NCBI GenBank assembly: GCA_017407725.1
Contig: JAFQWB010000122.1
Span: 1-15,271 of the forward strand
Length of the DNA stretch: 15,271 nt
Direction of reading: 5' to 3'
DNA from: Clostridia bacterium
GTDB lineage: Bacteria; Bacillota_A; Clostridia; Oscillospirales; CAG-272
Position numbers and translations under genes: made by a program
Notes under the pieces: model-generated
The model's database searches: none
What the model was told of the DNA's origin: nothing
Seen by the model: the letters and a program-made list of their open reading frames with translations, nothing else
Shown: positions 1 through 6,817 of the stretch, piece after piece
Numbering within the stretch: position 1 is the stretch's first letter
How the letters are laid out: the number at the start of each line of letters is the position of its first letter

Positions 1-2
1 AC

Positions 3-185
3 TACGAAAGAGTTGCAGACCACTGCTCTAATATAGCAGGATGCCTTATCGAAATGTCTCAGAAGGAAGCGCTGGATATTCACAGCTACCTCCACACCGT
101 CAAGAAGGGCGGAGTTGAATACGATAAGTGCTTCAACGAATACTCGGCTAAGTATGCAGTTGCCGAGGCATCAGATAATCAGTAA
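3..185 (+). CDS. Na/Pi cotransporter family protein, PhoU-like C-terminal end (partial, 5' truncated)
   Basis: Only the last 60 codons are in the window; the reading frame is open from the edge and ends at TAA 183-185. The peptide begins YERVADHCSNIAGCLIEMSQ and continues with a segment containing HSYLH. The ERxADHCSNIA pattern is the signature of the last helix pair of PhoU-like domains found at the C-terminus of bacterial type II Na/Pi cotransporters and in PhoU itself. From family knowledge the full protein would be a sodium-coupled phosphate carrier in the membrane with a cytoplasmic PhoU-like regulatory tail. A free-standing PhoU is the main alternative, since no membrane segment is visible here. 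A strong terminator follows 10 bases after the stop, so this is the last gene of its unit. Confidence 0.72.
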   Translation, partial: YERVADHCSNIAGCLIEMSQKEALDIHSYLHTVKKGGVEYDKCFNEYSAKYAVAEASDNQ

Positions 186-195
186 AAACAATACC

Positions 196-233
196 AAAAC
201 ACCCCGAATCAAGGATGATTCGGGGTGTTTTTT
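196..233 (+). terminator. Rho-independent terminator after the Na/Pi cotransporter gene
   Basis: A perfect 15-bp inverted repeat (196-210 with 217-231), GC-rich in its inner part (CACCCCGAATC), encloses a 6-nt loop and is followed by a T-run. The downstream gene is convergent. Read leftward, the hairpin is followed by only four T before GG, so it may also end the oxidoreductase transcript, less efficiently. Confidence 0.93.
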
Positions 234-287
234 ATATATTTTCAGTATATGCAAATTTTAGTTAACACTAGTAACAGTTTAGCAACC

Positions 288-309
288 AAATTTAACATCG
301 GTTAAATTT
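288..309. repeat. Short AT-rich inverted repeat over the oxidoreductase stop codon
   Basis: AAATTTAAC at 288-296 pairs perfectly with GTTAAATTT at 301-309 across a 4-nt loop. It covers the TAA stop of the leftward gene (302-304). It is AT-only apart from one G:C pair and has no T-run after it, so it is a weak hairpin and not a convincing terminator. Confidence 0.4.
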
Positions 310-1348
310 CAACCTTTATAACCTTGTTTTCCTTAGCAGATTCAAAGGCGGTTTCCATAACTCTGAGAACTCTTCTGACCTCACAGTTCTTGATAAGCTG
401 CTCTTCCTTGCCGTCTATCGCCTTAACTATATTTCTGTAGAAATCGTGAACGTCGGAAACAGGTCTTGCGTGAGTATACGTGTCGAGTGTGATCTCATCT
501 CTGGGAGCCATGGTTTTGGTAATTCCCGCCGCAGTCTGAACCGGAACTACCTCTTTTTCGTTCCAAGCCTTACAGTATGCAATTTCGGCTTCACGGCGCC
601 AATCCTCGATCATAGCGCTTCCCTTTTTGCTCTGCATATAGAATCTCGGCATAGCAATAAAGTTATACGTACCAACCTCAACGTATCCGCGCTTTCCGCT
701 TTCAAACTTGATAACAAGCTTGAATCCATCGTCAACCTCGCTTGTTGTAATGTTGGTAATCTCGCAGAAAATGCTCTCTATTTTTTCGGGAATAAGCTGA
801 AGCATCTGATCAATAAGATGTACGCCCCAGTCAAGTATCATTCCGCCGCCGTGTGCCTTCTGACATCTCCAGTCGGAGGGAATTCCTCTTGAGCCGTGAA
901 TTCTCGATTCAATATTGATAGTCTCGCCAATCTCACCCGATGCGATTATCTCTTTAATCGCAAGGAAGTCAACGTCCCATCTTCTGTTCTGGTGAACAGA
1001 GAAAAGCTTTCCACTCTTTTCGGCAGCCGCAACCATTTCATCGAATGCGGCAGTACTCATTTCAACCGGCTTTTCGCAGATAACGTTCTTACCCGCCGAA
1101 AGTGCCTTTACAACTATCTCTTTATGTACGTCGTTGGGCGTTGCACAAACAACAATATCTACCTTTTCATCGGCAATAAGAGCATCAAAGGACTCATATG
1201 CATACACACCGTTTGCCTTAGCCTTCTCTATCTTTGCAGGATCGATATCGTATATTCCCGCAAGCGAAACAACGTCGCTCTTAAGCGCGTGACCCGCGTG
1301 CCAGCCTCCCTGACCGCCGTAGCCTACAACCGCAATATTTTTCTTCAT
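302..1348 (-). CDS. Gfo/Idh/MocA family NAD(P)-dependent oxidoreductase
   Basis: This 348-residue protein has the usual length of a Gfo/Idh/MocA dehydrogenase. The N-terminal Rossmann domain starts with a dinucleotide-binding GYGGQGGWHAG (residues 9-19) and runs to about 120. It includes the conserved CEKP motif (91-94), whose Lys contacts the cofactor and substrate. The C-terminal sheet domain carries GGGMILDWGVHLID (167-180), where D173 and H177 fit the family's catalytic Asp and His. Family members oxidise or isomerise sugars, inositols or sugar-nucleotide groups in the cytoplasm, and the substrate cannot be read from sequence. The ATG at 1346-1348 is preceded by GAGGAGG (1358-1364) nine bases away. 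The gene has its own consensus promoter and stands between two other units, so it is probably monocistronic. A shared sugar pathway with the kinase and nucleotidyltransferase elsewhere in the window is possible but unproven. Confidence 0.93.
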   Translation of the reverse strand: MKKNIAVVGYGGQGGWHAGHALKSDVVSLAGIYDIDPAKIEKAKANGVYAYESFDALIADEKVDIVVCATPNDVHKEIVVKALSAGKNVICEKPVEMSTAAFDEMVAAAEKSGKLFSVHQNRRWDVDFLAIKEIIASGEIGETINIESRIHGSRGIPSDWRCQKAHGGGMILDWGVHLIDQMLQLIPEKIESIFCEITNITTSEVDDGFKLVIKFESGKRGYVEVGTYNFIAMPRFYMQSKKGSAMIEDWRREAEIAYCKAWNEKEVVPVQTAAGITKTMAPRDEITLDTYTHARPVSDVHDFYRNIVKAIDGKEEQLIKNCEVRRVLRVMETAFESAKENKVIKVEI

Positions 1349-1393
1349 AACTGTTTTCCTCCTCGGAAATTAAGGATTACGTGCTTTTACTAA

Positions 1394-1422
1394 ATTATAC
1401 ATTCGGTAATTCTTTTTGTCAA
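1394..1422 (-). promoter_or_regulatory. Sigma-A promoter of the Gfo/Idh/MocA gene
   Basis: On the minus strand a perfect TTGACA (1417-1422) is separated by exactly 17 nt from a perfect TATAAT (1394-1399), about 45 nt upstream of the start codon. A second TTGACA (1438-1443), created by a 21-bp duplication, lies 21 bp further upstream. Confidence 0.88.
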
Positions 1423-1451
1423 GACATATTTTCTTTTTGTCAAGACATATT
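1410..1451. repeat. Perfect 21-bp tandem duplication in the promoter region
   Basis: The 21-bp unit starting TTCTTTTTGTCAAG occurs twice back to back with no mismatch (1410-1430 and 1431-1451). Each copy contains one minus-strand TTGACA. Only the copy at 1417-1422 is correctly spaced from the TATAAT. Confidence 0.95.
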
Positions 1452-1488
1452 TTAAGCTCAAAATCAATAATGTAAACTAAAGTTGACA

Positions 1489-2196
1489 TCAAAGGGGCGA
1501 TTTTTTGATCTTGGCGTATGCTCTCGGGTATTTTGCCTGCGTGGACGATTTTTTTCTGCACACGATTATGCATCTTTCGCCTGCATCGGAAAGAGTAAAT
1601 CCCTCCTTATACTGAAGCTCTGCTCCGAGTATTTTTATCCCTTTTTCCGCTTCGTCAAGCTCGTTTTGCGAGTCGGCGCCCTTCATTGCAATAAAAAGTC
1701 CGCCAACGCGTGTAAGAGGAAGGCAAAGCTCTGACAGAATCGACAGCCTTGCAACAGCCCTTGAGATCGAAACGTCAAACGATTCTCTGAGCTCCTCGCG
1801 TCCGACCTCCTCCGCTCTTGCGGCAACGGTTGTTATATTATCGAGTGAGAGAAGCTCTGCCGCTTCCTTGATGAATTCAAGCTTTTTCGCTGTGGAATCA
1901 AGCGAGGTGATCTTAAGATCATCCCTGACAATAGCAATGGGAAGCGAGGGAAAGCCTCCGCCTGCCCCAACGTCGATAACCCTTGCGCCTCTCGGAATAT
2001 GCTTCACCGCAGTAAGCGAATCTGCAAAATGCCTTAATATAACGCCCTCGTCGTCGGTTATTGCCGTAAGATTGTATTTTTCATTGGTCAAAACAAGGTG
2101 ATTTGCAAGAATTCTGAATTTTTCGGCATACGGAATATATTCTTCAAGCGAGCATTCCTTAAAAATTCTTTCAATTGCGGTCTTGAAATCGCTCAT
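1489..2196 (-). CDS. rsmG: 16S rRNA (guanine(527)-N(7))-methyltransferase RsmG (GidB)
   Basis: RsmG uses S-adenosylmethionine to methylate N7 of G527 in the 530 loop of 16S rRNA. The 235-residue length is typical. Visible landmarks are YNLTAI (41-46), RHFADSL (55-61), the SAM-binding loop DVGAGGGFPSLPIAI (75-89), LDSTAKKLEFI (99-109), ARAEE (126-130), SRAVA (145-149), the MKG segment (171-173), and a C-terminal PRAYAKIKKSPL resembling the family's terminal PR..G.P.K.PL motif. The start ATG (2194-2196) overlaps the TGA of mnmG by 4 bp (ATGA). It has a strong AAGGAGG (2204-2210) seven bases upstream, inside the end of mnmG, so translation is probably coupled. No clear terminator follows before the promoter of the next leftward gene. 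In other bacteria, loss of RsmG gives low-level streptomycin resistance. Confidence 0.97.
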   Translation of the reverse strand: MSDFKTAIERIFKECSLEEYIPYAEKFRILANHLVLTNEKYNLTAITDDEGVILRHFADSLTAVKHIPRGARVIDVGAGGGFPSLPIAIVRDDLKITSLDSTAKKLEFIKEAAELLSLDNITTVAARAEEVGREELRESFDVSISRAVARLSILSELCLPLTRVGGLFIAMKGADSQNELDEAEKGIKILGAELQYKEGFTLSDAGERCIIVCRKKSSTQAKYPRAYAKIKKSPL

Positions 2197-4091
2197 CTTT
2201 CTTCCTCCTTTATTCCGAGATAAAGAATAAGAACCGATATATCGGCAGGCGAAACACCGGAAATTCGGGATGCCTGACCGATACTGAGCGGTCTTATATC
2301 AGACAGCTTCTGCATAGCTTCTATTCTGAGACCCTTTATTTCTTTATAATTTATATCGGGTGAGAGCGACATTTTTTCAAGTCTTTCTCTCTTTTTTACT
2401 TCTGCAAGCTGTCTTTTTACGTAGCCCTCATATTTTATAAGCACCTCTGTGCAGTACAGAACGCTTCTTGAGAGTGCCGGTCTTTCCTTATCGATCTCGT
2501 TCAGCGCCTCATACGAAAGCGCGGGGCGTCTTAAAAGATCTGCAAGAGAAATACCCGTTGCAAGCCTCGGAAGCTCATATTTTTCCATAACGGCGTTCAT
2601 TATCTCACTCGGTGGGAAGAAGGTGTGCTCCGCTCTGTAAATTTCGCGCTCGATAGCTTCCTTCTTTTCAAGAAATCTTTGATATAGATCATCGCTTACA
2701 AGTCCGACTCTGTGTCCGATCTCGCAAAGGCGCATATCTGCGTTATCCTGCCTTAAAAGAAGTCTGTATTCGCTTCTGCTCGTCATTATTCTGTAAGGCT
2801 CGTTGGTACCCTTGGTTACAAGATCGTCGATAAGAGTTCCTATATAGGAGGAATCTCTTGTGAGAACCATCGGCTCCTTTGAGAGAAGCTTCATTGCAGC
2901 ATTTATTCCCGCAACAAGGCCCTGTGCCGCCGCTTCTTCATACCCTGACGTGCCGTTGAACTGACCTGCGCCGTACAGTCCCTTATATTTTTTGAATTCA
3001 AGGGTAGGATATAGCTGGAGAGGATCTATACAGTCGTACTCTATCGCATATGCGGATCGCATAACAAGAGCATTTTCAAAGCCCTTAAGCGAGCGAAGCA
3101 TCTCGCTCTGTACCTCCTCGGGAAGAGATGACGAGAAGCCCTGAAGGTAAATTTCCTTTGTATCGGCACCGCACGGTTCAACGAAAAGCTGATGTCTTTC
3201 CTTGTCGGAAAATCTTACTATCTTGTCCTCGATGCTCGGACAGTATCTCGGACCCGTTCCGTGAATGACACCCGAATAAAGGGGTGATCTTGACAGATTT
3301 GCCTTTATAATTGAGTGAGTTTGCTCGTTTGTGTAGGCAATGTAGCAAGGAATCTGCTCCATACCGTCAAAGGCGTCCTCGGGCGTTCTTGAGGAAAAGG
3401 GAGTGATATTTTCATCTCCGTGCTGTATTTCAAGCTTGGAATAATCTATCGAATCGGCGTGTATTCTCGGTGGAGTTCCCGTCTTGAATCGTCTTAAGAC
3501 TATTCCCTCTCTTTCAAGCGATGAGGAAAGTCTTGTCGCACTTATCATAGAGTCGGGGCCGCAGTAATTTATAGCTTCACCTGTTATCGTTCTTGACGAC
3601 AAAAATGTTCCCGCACATATGATTACCGCCTTGCACTCGATTACTGCTCCGAGCGAGGTGACTACCGCCTTGACCCTTTTACAGTCGTCCTCGGTATCGA
3701 AAAGAACGTCTACTATCTCCGCCTGCTTCAGAAGGAGATTCGGCGTGTTTTCAAGAGTCTTTTTCATTATTTTGTTGTAAAGTGCTCTGTCTGCCTGAAT
3801 TCTCTTTGAGTGAACGGCAGGACCCTTTCCGAGATTGAGAGTTCTCGACTGAAGAGTCACCTTGTCGGCGGCATATCCCATTTCTCCGCCGAGAGCATCT
3901 ATTTCATAGACAAGGTGGCCCTTGCCCGTTCCCCCGATAGAGGGGTTACAGGGTAGGTTTGCCACCGCATCAAGACTTAAGGTAAAAAGAGTCGTGCCAA
4001 GACCGAGTCTCGCAGCAGCGAGAGCCGCTTCTATTCCCGCGTGTCCCGCTCCTATAACGGCGACGTCGGTTTTTCCTGCATTATACAGCAT
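2193..4091 (-). CDS. mnmG: tRNA uridine-5-carboxymethylaminomethyl(34) synthesis enzyme MnmG (GidA)
   Basis: MnmG is the FAD-dependent partner of the GTPase MnmE; together they install the cmnm5 group on U34 of certain tRNAs. The protein has 632 residues, the normal length. The FAD-binding GAGHAGIEAALAAARLG lies at 14-30, and LPCNPSIGGTGKGHLVYEID at 46-65 contains C48. KTGTPPRIH is at 203-211 and GPRYCPSIEDKI at 280-291 contains C284. These two Cys are the conserved pair of the family. GLYGAGQFNGTSGYEEAAAQ spans 371-390. The C-terminal part holds SRSEYRLLLRQDNADMRL and a LSIGQASRISGVSPADI segment of the MnmE/tRNA-contact helical domain. The ribosome binding site is modest (AAGGAT, 11 nt before ATG). 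rsmG follows with a 4-bp overlap. Upstream is an aminotransferase rather than the usual mnmE. Confidence 0.98.
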   Translation of the reverse strand: MLYNAGKTDVAVIGAGHAGIEAALAAARLGLGTTLFTLSLDAVANLPCNPSIGGTGKGHLVYEIDALGGEMGYAADKVTLQSRTLNLGKGPAVHSKRIQADRALYNKIMKKTLENTPNLLLKQAEIVDVLFDTEDDCKRVKAVVTSLGAVIECKAVIICAGTFLSSRTITGEAINYCGPDSMISATRLSSSLEREGIVLRRFKTGTPPRIHADSIDYSKLEIQHGDENITPFSSRTPEDAFDGMEQIPCYIAYTNEQTHSIIKANLSRSPLYSGVIHGTGPRYCPSIEDKIVRFSDKERHQLFVEPCGADTKEIYLQGFSSSLPEEVQSEMLRSLKGFENALVMRSAYAIEYDCIDPLQLYPTLEFKKYKGLYGAGQFNGTSGYEEAAAQGLVAGINAAMKLLSKEPMVLTRDSSYIGTLIDDLVTKGTNEPYRIMTSRSEYRLLLRQDNADMRLCEIGHRVGLVSDDLYQRFLEKKEAIEREIYRAEHTFFPPSEIMNAVMEKYELPRLATGISLADLLRRPALSYEALNEIDKERPALSRSVLYCTEVLIKYEGYVKRQLAEVKKRERLEKMSLSPDINYKEIKGLRIEAMQKLSDIRPLSIGQASRISGVSPADISVLILYLGIKEEER

Positions 4092-4141
4092 AAAAGTTGC
4101 CGATCCTTTTCTTAATTTATTTGTTTTTTTGGTTTTGTTTT

Positions 4142-5431
4142 TTATTCAGCCTCTGCAATAAGCTTTTCTACCGCGGCGATCTTTACACAGCAGGCAAGAA
4201 CCTTTGCCGCAGTCTCAACCTCCGAGAGCGGAGGGAAGGTGGGAGCAATACGGAGATTGCTGTCGTGCGGATCTATTCCGTAGGGGTAGGTTGCGCCCGC
4301 ATTCGTCATCTTGACTCCTGCATCTGCCATAAGTCCGTAAACTCGCTTAGCGCATCCCTCGGGAACGTAAAGGCTGATGAAGTATCCGCCGAGAGGCTTT
4401 GTCCATTTTGCGATCTTGCAGGGCTCAAGCTCCTTTTCAAAAATCGAAAGAATAACGTCAAACTTGGGTCTTATAAGATCTGCGTGATGCTTCATATGAC
4501 GCTTGATTCCCTCTGCGCTCTTAAAGAAACGTACGTGTCTTAACATATTGAGCTTGTCGCATCCGATAGTCTGAACCGTCATTATCGACTTTGTGTAAGC
4601 GATATTGGAATCGGACGCGGCAACCACAGAAACACCCGAACCGGGGAATGAAATCTTTGAGGTCGAGCAGAAAATATATGCAATATTGGGATTTCCCGCA
4701 ATGTGCATCTCTCTGAAAAGGCTTAAAAGTCTGTCCTTCTTATCGGGATAAAGATCGTGAACGATGTAAGCATCGTCCCAGAATATTCTGAAATCCTTTG
4801 CTGCAGGCTTAAGTCTTGCAAATCTTCTTACAACGTCGTCGGAATAAGTGATTCCGTCGGGGTTGCTGTATTTCGGAACGCACCAGATGCCCTTGATGGT
4901 GGGGTCGGTTGACACAAGTTTTTCAACAACGTCCATATCGGGGCCCTTGGGTGTCATATCAACCGTGATCATTTCAATTCCGAGAGATTCGCATATACCG
5001 AAGTGACGGTCATATCCGGGCGAGGGGCACAAGAACTTTACGGTTCCCTGCTTTACCCAGGGCTCTGTATCGGGCGCAGAACCGTAAAGCATACAGCGAA
5101 CCAGCATATCGTACATGATGTTAAGGCTGGAGTTACCGCACACTATAAGATTTCCCGAAGGAATTTCAAGAAGATCTGCAAAAATTCTCTTTGCCTCGGG
5201 AATTCCGTCAAGAAGACCGTAGTTTCTGCAATCTATTCCGTTTTCAGTAAAACAGTCGTCGGGCGTATCTATAACACCGAGCATCTCCTGCGTAAGGTCG
5301 AGCTGCTCTCTGTTTGGCTTTCCTCTTGACATATCGAGAGAGAGTCCGAGTGATAAATACTGGTTATATTCCTCTCTGAGCGAGGAAAGAAGCTCTGCAA
5401 GAGCGTTTTTAGACATATTGGCGTATCCCAC
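4142..5431 (-). CDS. PLP-dependent aminotransferase, aspartate aminotransferase subgroup Ic type
   Basis: This 429-residue fold-type I PLP enzyme matches the family typified by the Corynebacterium aspartate aminotransferase AspT, recognised by LSLDMSRGKPN (30-40). Active-site residues are visible. Asn190 and Pro191 lie in KYSNPDG, Asp220 and Tyr222 in FWDDAY, Lys259 in CSTSKISFPGSG (the Schiff-base lysine), and Arg394 in LRIAPTFPP binds the substrate carboxylate. The predicted reaction is aspartate plus 2-oxoglutarate to oxaloacetate plus glutamate, although some members use other amino acids. The start is GTG at 5429-5431: a perfect AAGGAGGAA (5438-5446) sits 6 nt upstream, whereas the first internal ATG (Met6) lies too far from it. 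The gene ends 50 bases before mnmG with no hairpin between, so an aminotransferase-mnmG-rsmG transcript is likely. Confidence 0.92.
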   Translation of the reverse strand: MGYANMSKNALAELLSSLREEYNQYLSLGLSLDMSRGKPNREQLDLTQEMLGVIDTPDDCFTENGIDCRNYGLLDGIPEAKRIFADLLEIPSGNLIVCGNSSLNIMYDMLVRCMLYGSAPDTEPWVKQGTVKFLCPSPGYDRHFGICESLGIEMITVDMTPKGPDMDVVEKLVSTDPTIKGIWCVPKYSNPDGITYSDDVVRRFARLKPAAKDFRIFWDDAYIVHDLYPDKKDRLLSLFREMHIAGNPNIAYIFCSTSKISFPGSGVSVVAASDSNIAYTKSIMTVQTIGCDKLNMLRHVRFFKSAEGIKRHMKHHADLIRPKFDVILSIFEKELEPCKIAKWTKPLGGYFISLYVPEGCAKRVYGLMADAGVKMTNAGATYPYGIDPHDSNLRIAPTFPPLSEVETAAKVLACCVKIAAVEKLIAEAE

Positions 5432-5485
5432 GTATATTTCCTCCTTGACGTGAAAAAATAGTCATATAAAAACAATTATTTTTAT

Positions 5486-5514
5486 ATTATACATCATATG
5501 CGGCAAAATTTCAA
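5486..5514 (-). promoter_or_regulatory. Promoter of the aminotransferase-mnmG-rsmG unit
   Basis: On the minus strand TTGAAA (5509-5514) is separated by 17 nt from a perfect TATAAT (5486-5491), about 55 nt upstream of the GTG start. The spacer contains GCCGCATATG, which is almost repeated in the divergent promoter. Confidence 0.82.
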
Positions 5515-5616
5515 TCTGTCATTTGCACAAAAAGTAGTCTATATACAAAAATTTTTTAGAAACTAAGTCGGTTTTGCTCACATTTTTCAAACTTTTTGAT
5601 AATTTTCACGAAGATA

Positions 5617-5645
5617 TTGAACTTTTGTCGCATATGTGATATAAT
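5617..5645 (+). promoter_or_regulatory. Promoter of the nucleotidyltransferase gene
   Basis: TTGAAC (5617-5622), a 17-nt spacer and TATAAT (5640-5645) lie about 40 nt before the start codon. A TGA immediately precedes TATAAT, giving an extended -10 (TGN). The 29-bp element is 24/29 identical to the divergent promoter at 5486-5514. Confidence 0.82.
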
Positions 5646-5685
5646 GCTTTATACAAGATCAAACAACATCCGCAAGGAGGTATTT

Positions 5686-6561
5686 ATGACACTCGTTATT
5701 CTTGCCGCAGGACTCGGCTCAAGATACGGCGGACTCAAGCAGCTTGACCCGGTCGGAGAATGCGGAGAATTCATTATCGACTATTCTGTATACGATGCCA
5801 TCAAAGCAGGCTTTGATAAGGTAGTATTCATAATCAGAAAGCACAACCTTGAAATATTCAAGGAAACTATAGGAAACAGAATCTCACCCTTTATAAAGGT
5901 CGAATATGCATTTCAGGAGCCCGACTATCTTCCCGAGGGCTTCGTATGCCCCGAAAGCCGCACAAGACCGTGGGGAACTACACACGCGCTTCTCTGTGCA
6001 AAGGATAGTATCGACGAAGCGTTCGCAGTCATCAATGCCGACGACTTTTACGGAAGAGGAGCTTATGCCGAAATGGCGAAAAGACTTCCCTCTCTTTCGG
6101 GTGAAAACGCCATTATGATAGGCTACAGGATCGAGAATACTCTTTCCGAAAACGGAAGCGTTTCAAGAGGAATCTGTGAAATGAACGGCGATACGGTTGA
6201 GAGCATCACCGAGCATAAGAAAATTTACGAAAAGGGCGGAAGGATCTTCTGCGAGTGCAAAGATTCTCTTCACGAGATCGAGCGCGGATCTTTTGCTTCA
6301 ATGAACTTCTTCGGTCTTACGAAGGAGCTTCTTCTTAAGTTTGAAAAAAGCTTTCTCGACTTTATAAAGGTAAATCTTGACTCGGAAAAGGCAGAGTGCT
6401 ACCTTCCCGAATCCACCTCAAAGCAGGCAGAAACAATAACGCTTTATCCCACGTCTGAAAAATGGTTTGGCGTTACCTACAAGGAGGATAAGGCGTCTAC
6501 CGTAGCCAAAATAAAGGAAATGACCGAAAAAGGAATATACCCCGTCGGTCTTTGGAAGTAA
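5686..6561 (+). CDS. Nucleotidyltransferase family protein (sugar-1-phosphate NTP transferase type)
   Basis: This 291-residue cytoplasmic enzyme belongs to the GT-A-fold NTP-transferase family. The nucleotide-binding signature LAAGLGSRYGGLKQL is at 6-20 (G-x-G-[ST]-R-x-x-x-x-K pattern). RPWGTTHALL (94-103) matches the base and ribose contact loop. VINADDFYG (115-123) carries the metal-binding Asp, and SMNFFG (205-210) lines the sugar site. Such enzymes couple a sugar-1-phosphate to an NTP, releasing pyrophosphate; the sugar and base are not readable here. The start is ATG 5686 because AAGGAGG (5674-5680) sits 5 nt before it; the frame stays open upstream but without another ribosome binding site. 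In gut Clostridia and Bacteroidetes, from memory, relatives often sit beside NahK-like kinases, and one is found at the right end of this window. The gene is closed by its own terminator. Confidence 0.88.
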   Translation: MTLVILAAGLGSRYGGLKQLDPVGECGEFIIDYSVYDAIKAGFDKVVFIIRKHNLEIFKETIGNRISPFIKVEYAFQEPDYLPEGFVCPESRTRPWGTTHALLCAKDSIDEAFAVINADDFYGRGAYAEMAKRLPSLSGENAIMIGYRIENTLSENGSVSRGICEMNGDTVESITEHKKIYEKGGRIFCECKDSLHEIERGSFASMNFFGLTKELLLKFEKSFLDFIKVNLDSEKAECYLPESTSKQAETITLYPTSEKWFGVTYKEDKASTVAKIKEMTEKGIYPVGLWK

Positions 6562-6591
6562 GCCGGGGCTTAACAAGTAAATAAACCAACG

Positions 6592-6629
6592 AAAGACAGA
6601 GAGCCTTGCGCTTTCTGTCTTTTTTTGTT
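6592..6629 (+). terminator. Rho-independent terminator after the nucleotidyltransferase
   Basis: The 13-bp stem AAAGACAGAGAGC (6592-6604) pairs with GCTTTCTGTCTTT (6610-6622), including one G-T wobble. The loop is 5 nt and a T-run extends to 6626, then GTTT. Confidence 0.92.
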
Positions 6630-6689
6630 TTACCGAGATATTTTCGCGCGAAATATTATATATTATTAAATATATTTGTAGATCTTTAC

Positions 6690-6718
6690 TTGACAAATAA
6701 GAGCGTGTGTGATATAAT
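6690..6718 (+). promoter_or_regulatory. Consensus promoter of the large surface-protein gene
   Basis: Perfect TTGACA (6690-6695), 17-nt spacer and perfect TATAAT (6713-6718), with an extended -10 TGA just before it. It shares TGTGATATAATGCT with the nucleotidyltransferase promoter. The predicted untranslated leader is about 90 nt. Confidence 0.9.
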
Positions 6719-6731
6719 GCTCTTGCTTATT

Positions 6732-6765
6732 ATGGCGATTTATCCCATCATACGGCAATCGCCAT
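6732..6765 (+). promoter_or_regulatory. Leader hairpin in the 5' untranslated region of the surface-protein gene
   Basis: ATGGCGATT (6732-6740) pairs perfectly with AATCGCCAT (6757-6765) around a 16-nt loop. It lies between the predicted transcription start and the AGGAGG site (6807-6812), with no T-run after it. It could stabilise the mRNA or bind a regulator. I do not recognise a riboswitch class. Confidence 0.5.
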
Positions 6766-6817
6766 GGCATCCTTAAAAAGGTCAAAACAGTTGTCCAATC
6801 AATTTCAGGAGGTAACT

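Noticed and set aside
1410..1451. 21-bp tandem repeat as an attachment site or insertion-element target duplication
   Set aside because: The copies are directly adjacent with nothing between them and no integrase or transposase is in the window; replication slippage explains it.
1370..1573. Small minus-strand frame of 67 codons across the rsmG end and the 21-bp duplication
   Set aside because: It has no ribosome binding site and overlaps rsmG in another frame. Its internal peptide repeat is only the translated promoter duplication.
4092..4141. Terminator between the aminotransferase and mnmG
   Set aside because: On the transcribed strand the gap is A-rich with no GC stem and no T-run, so read-through into mnmG is expected.
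5596..5685. Upstream in-frame extension of the nucleotidyltransferase by 30 residues
   Set aside because: The extension overlaps the predicted promoter. ATG 5686 has AAGGAGG five bases before it and starts directly at the family's first beta strand.
6764..6817. In-frame upstream ATG at 6764 extending the surface protein by 18 residues
   Set aside because: No ribosome binding site precedes it and it falls in the leader hairpin. ATG 6818 has AGGAGG at the right distance and gives a normal signal peptide.
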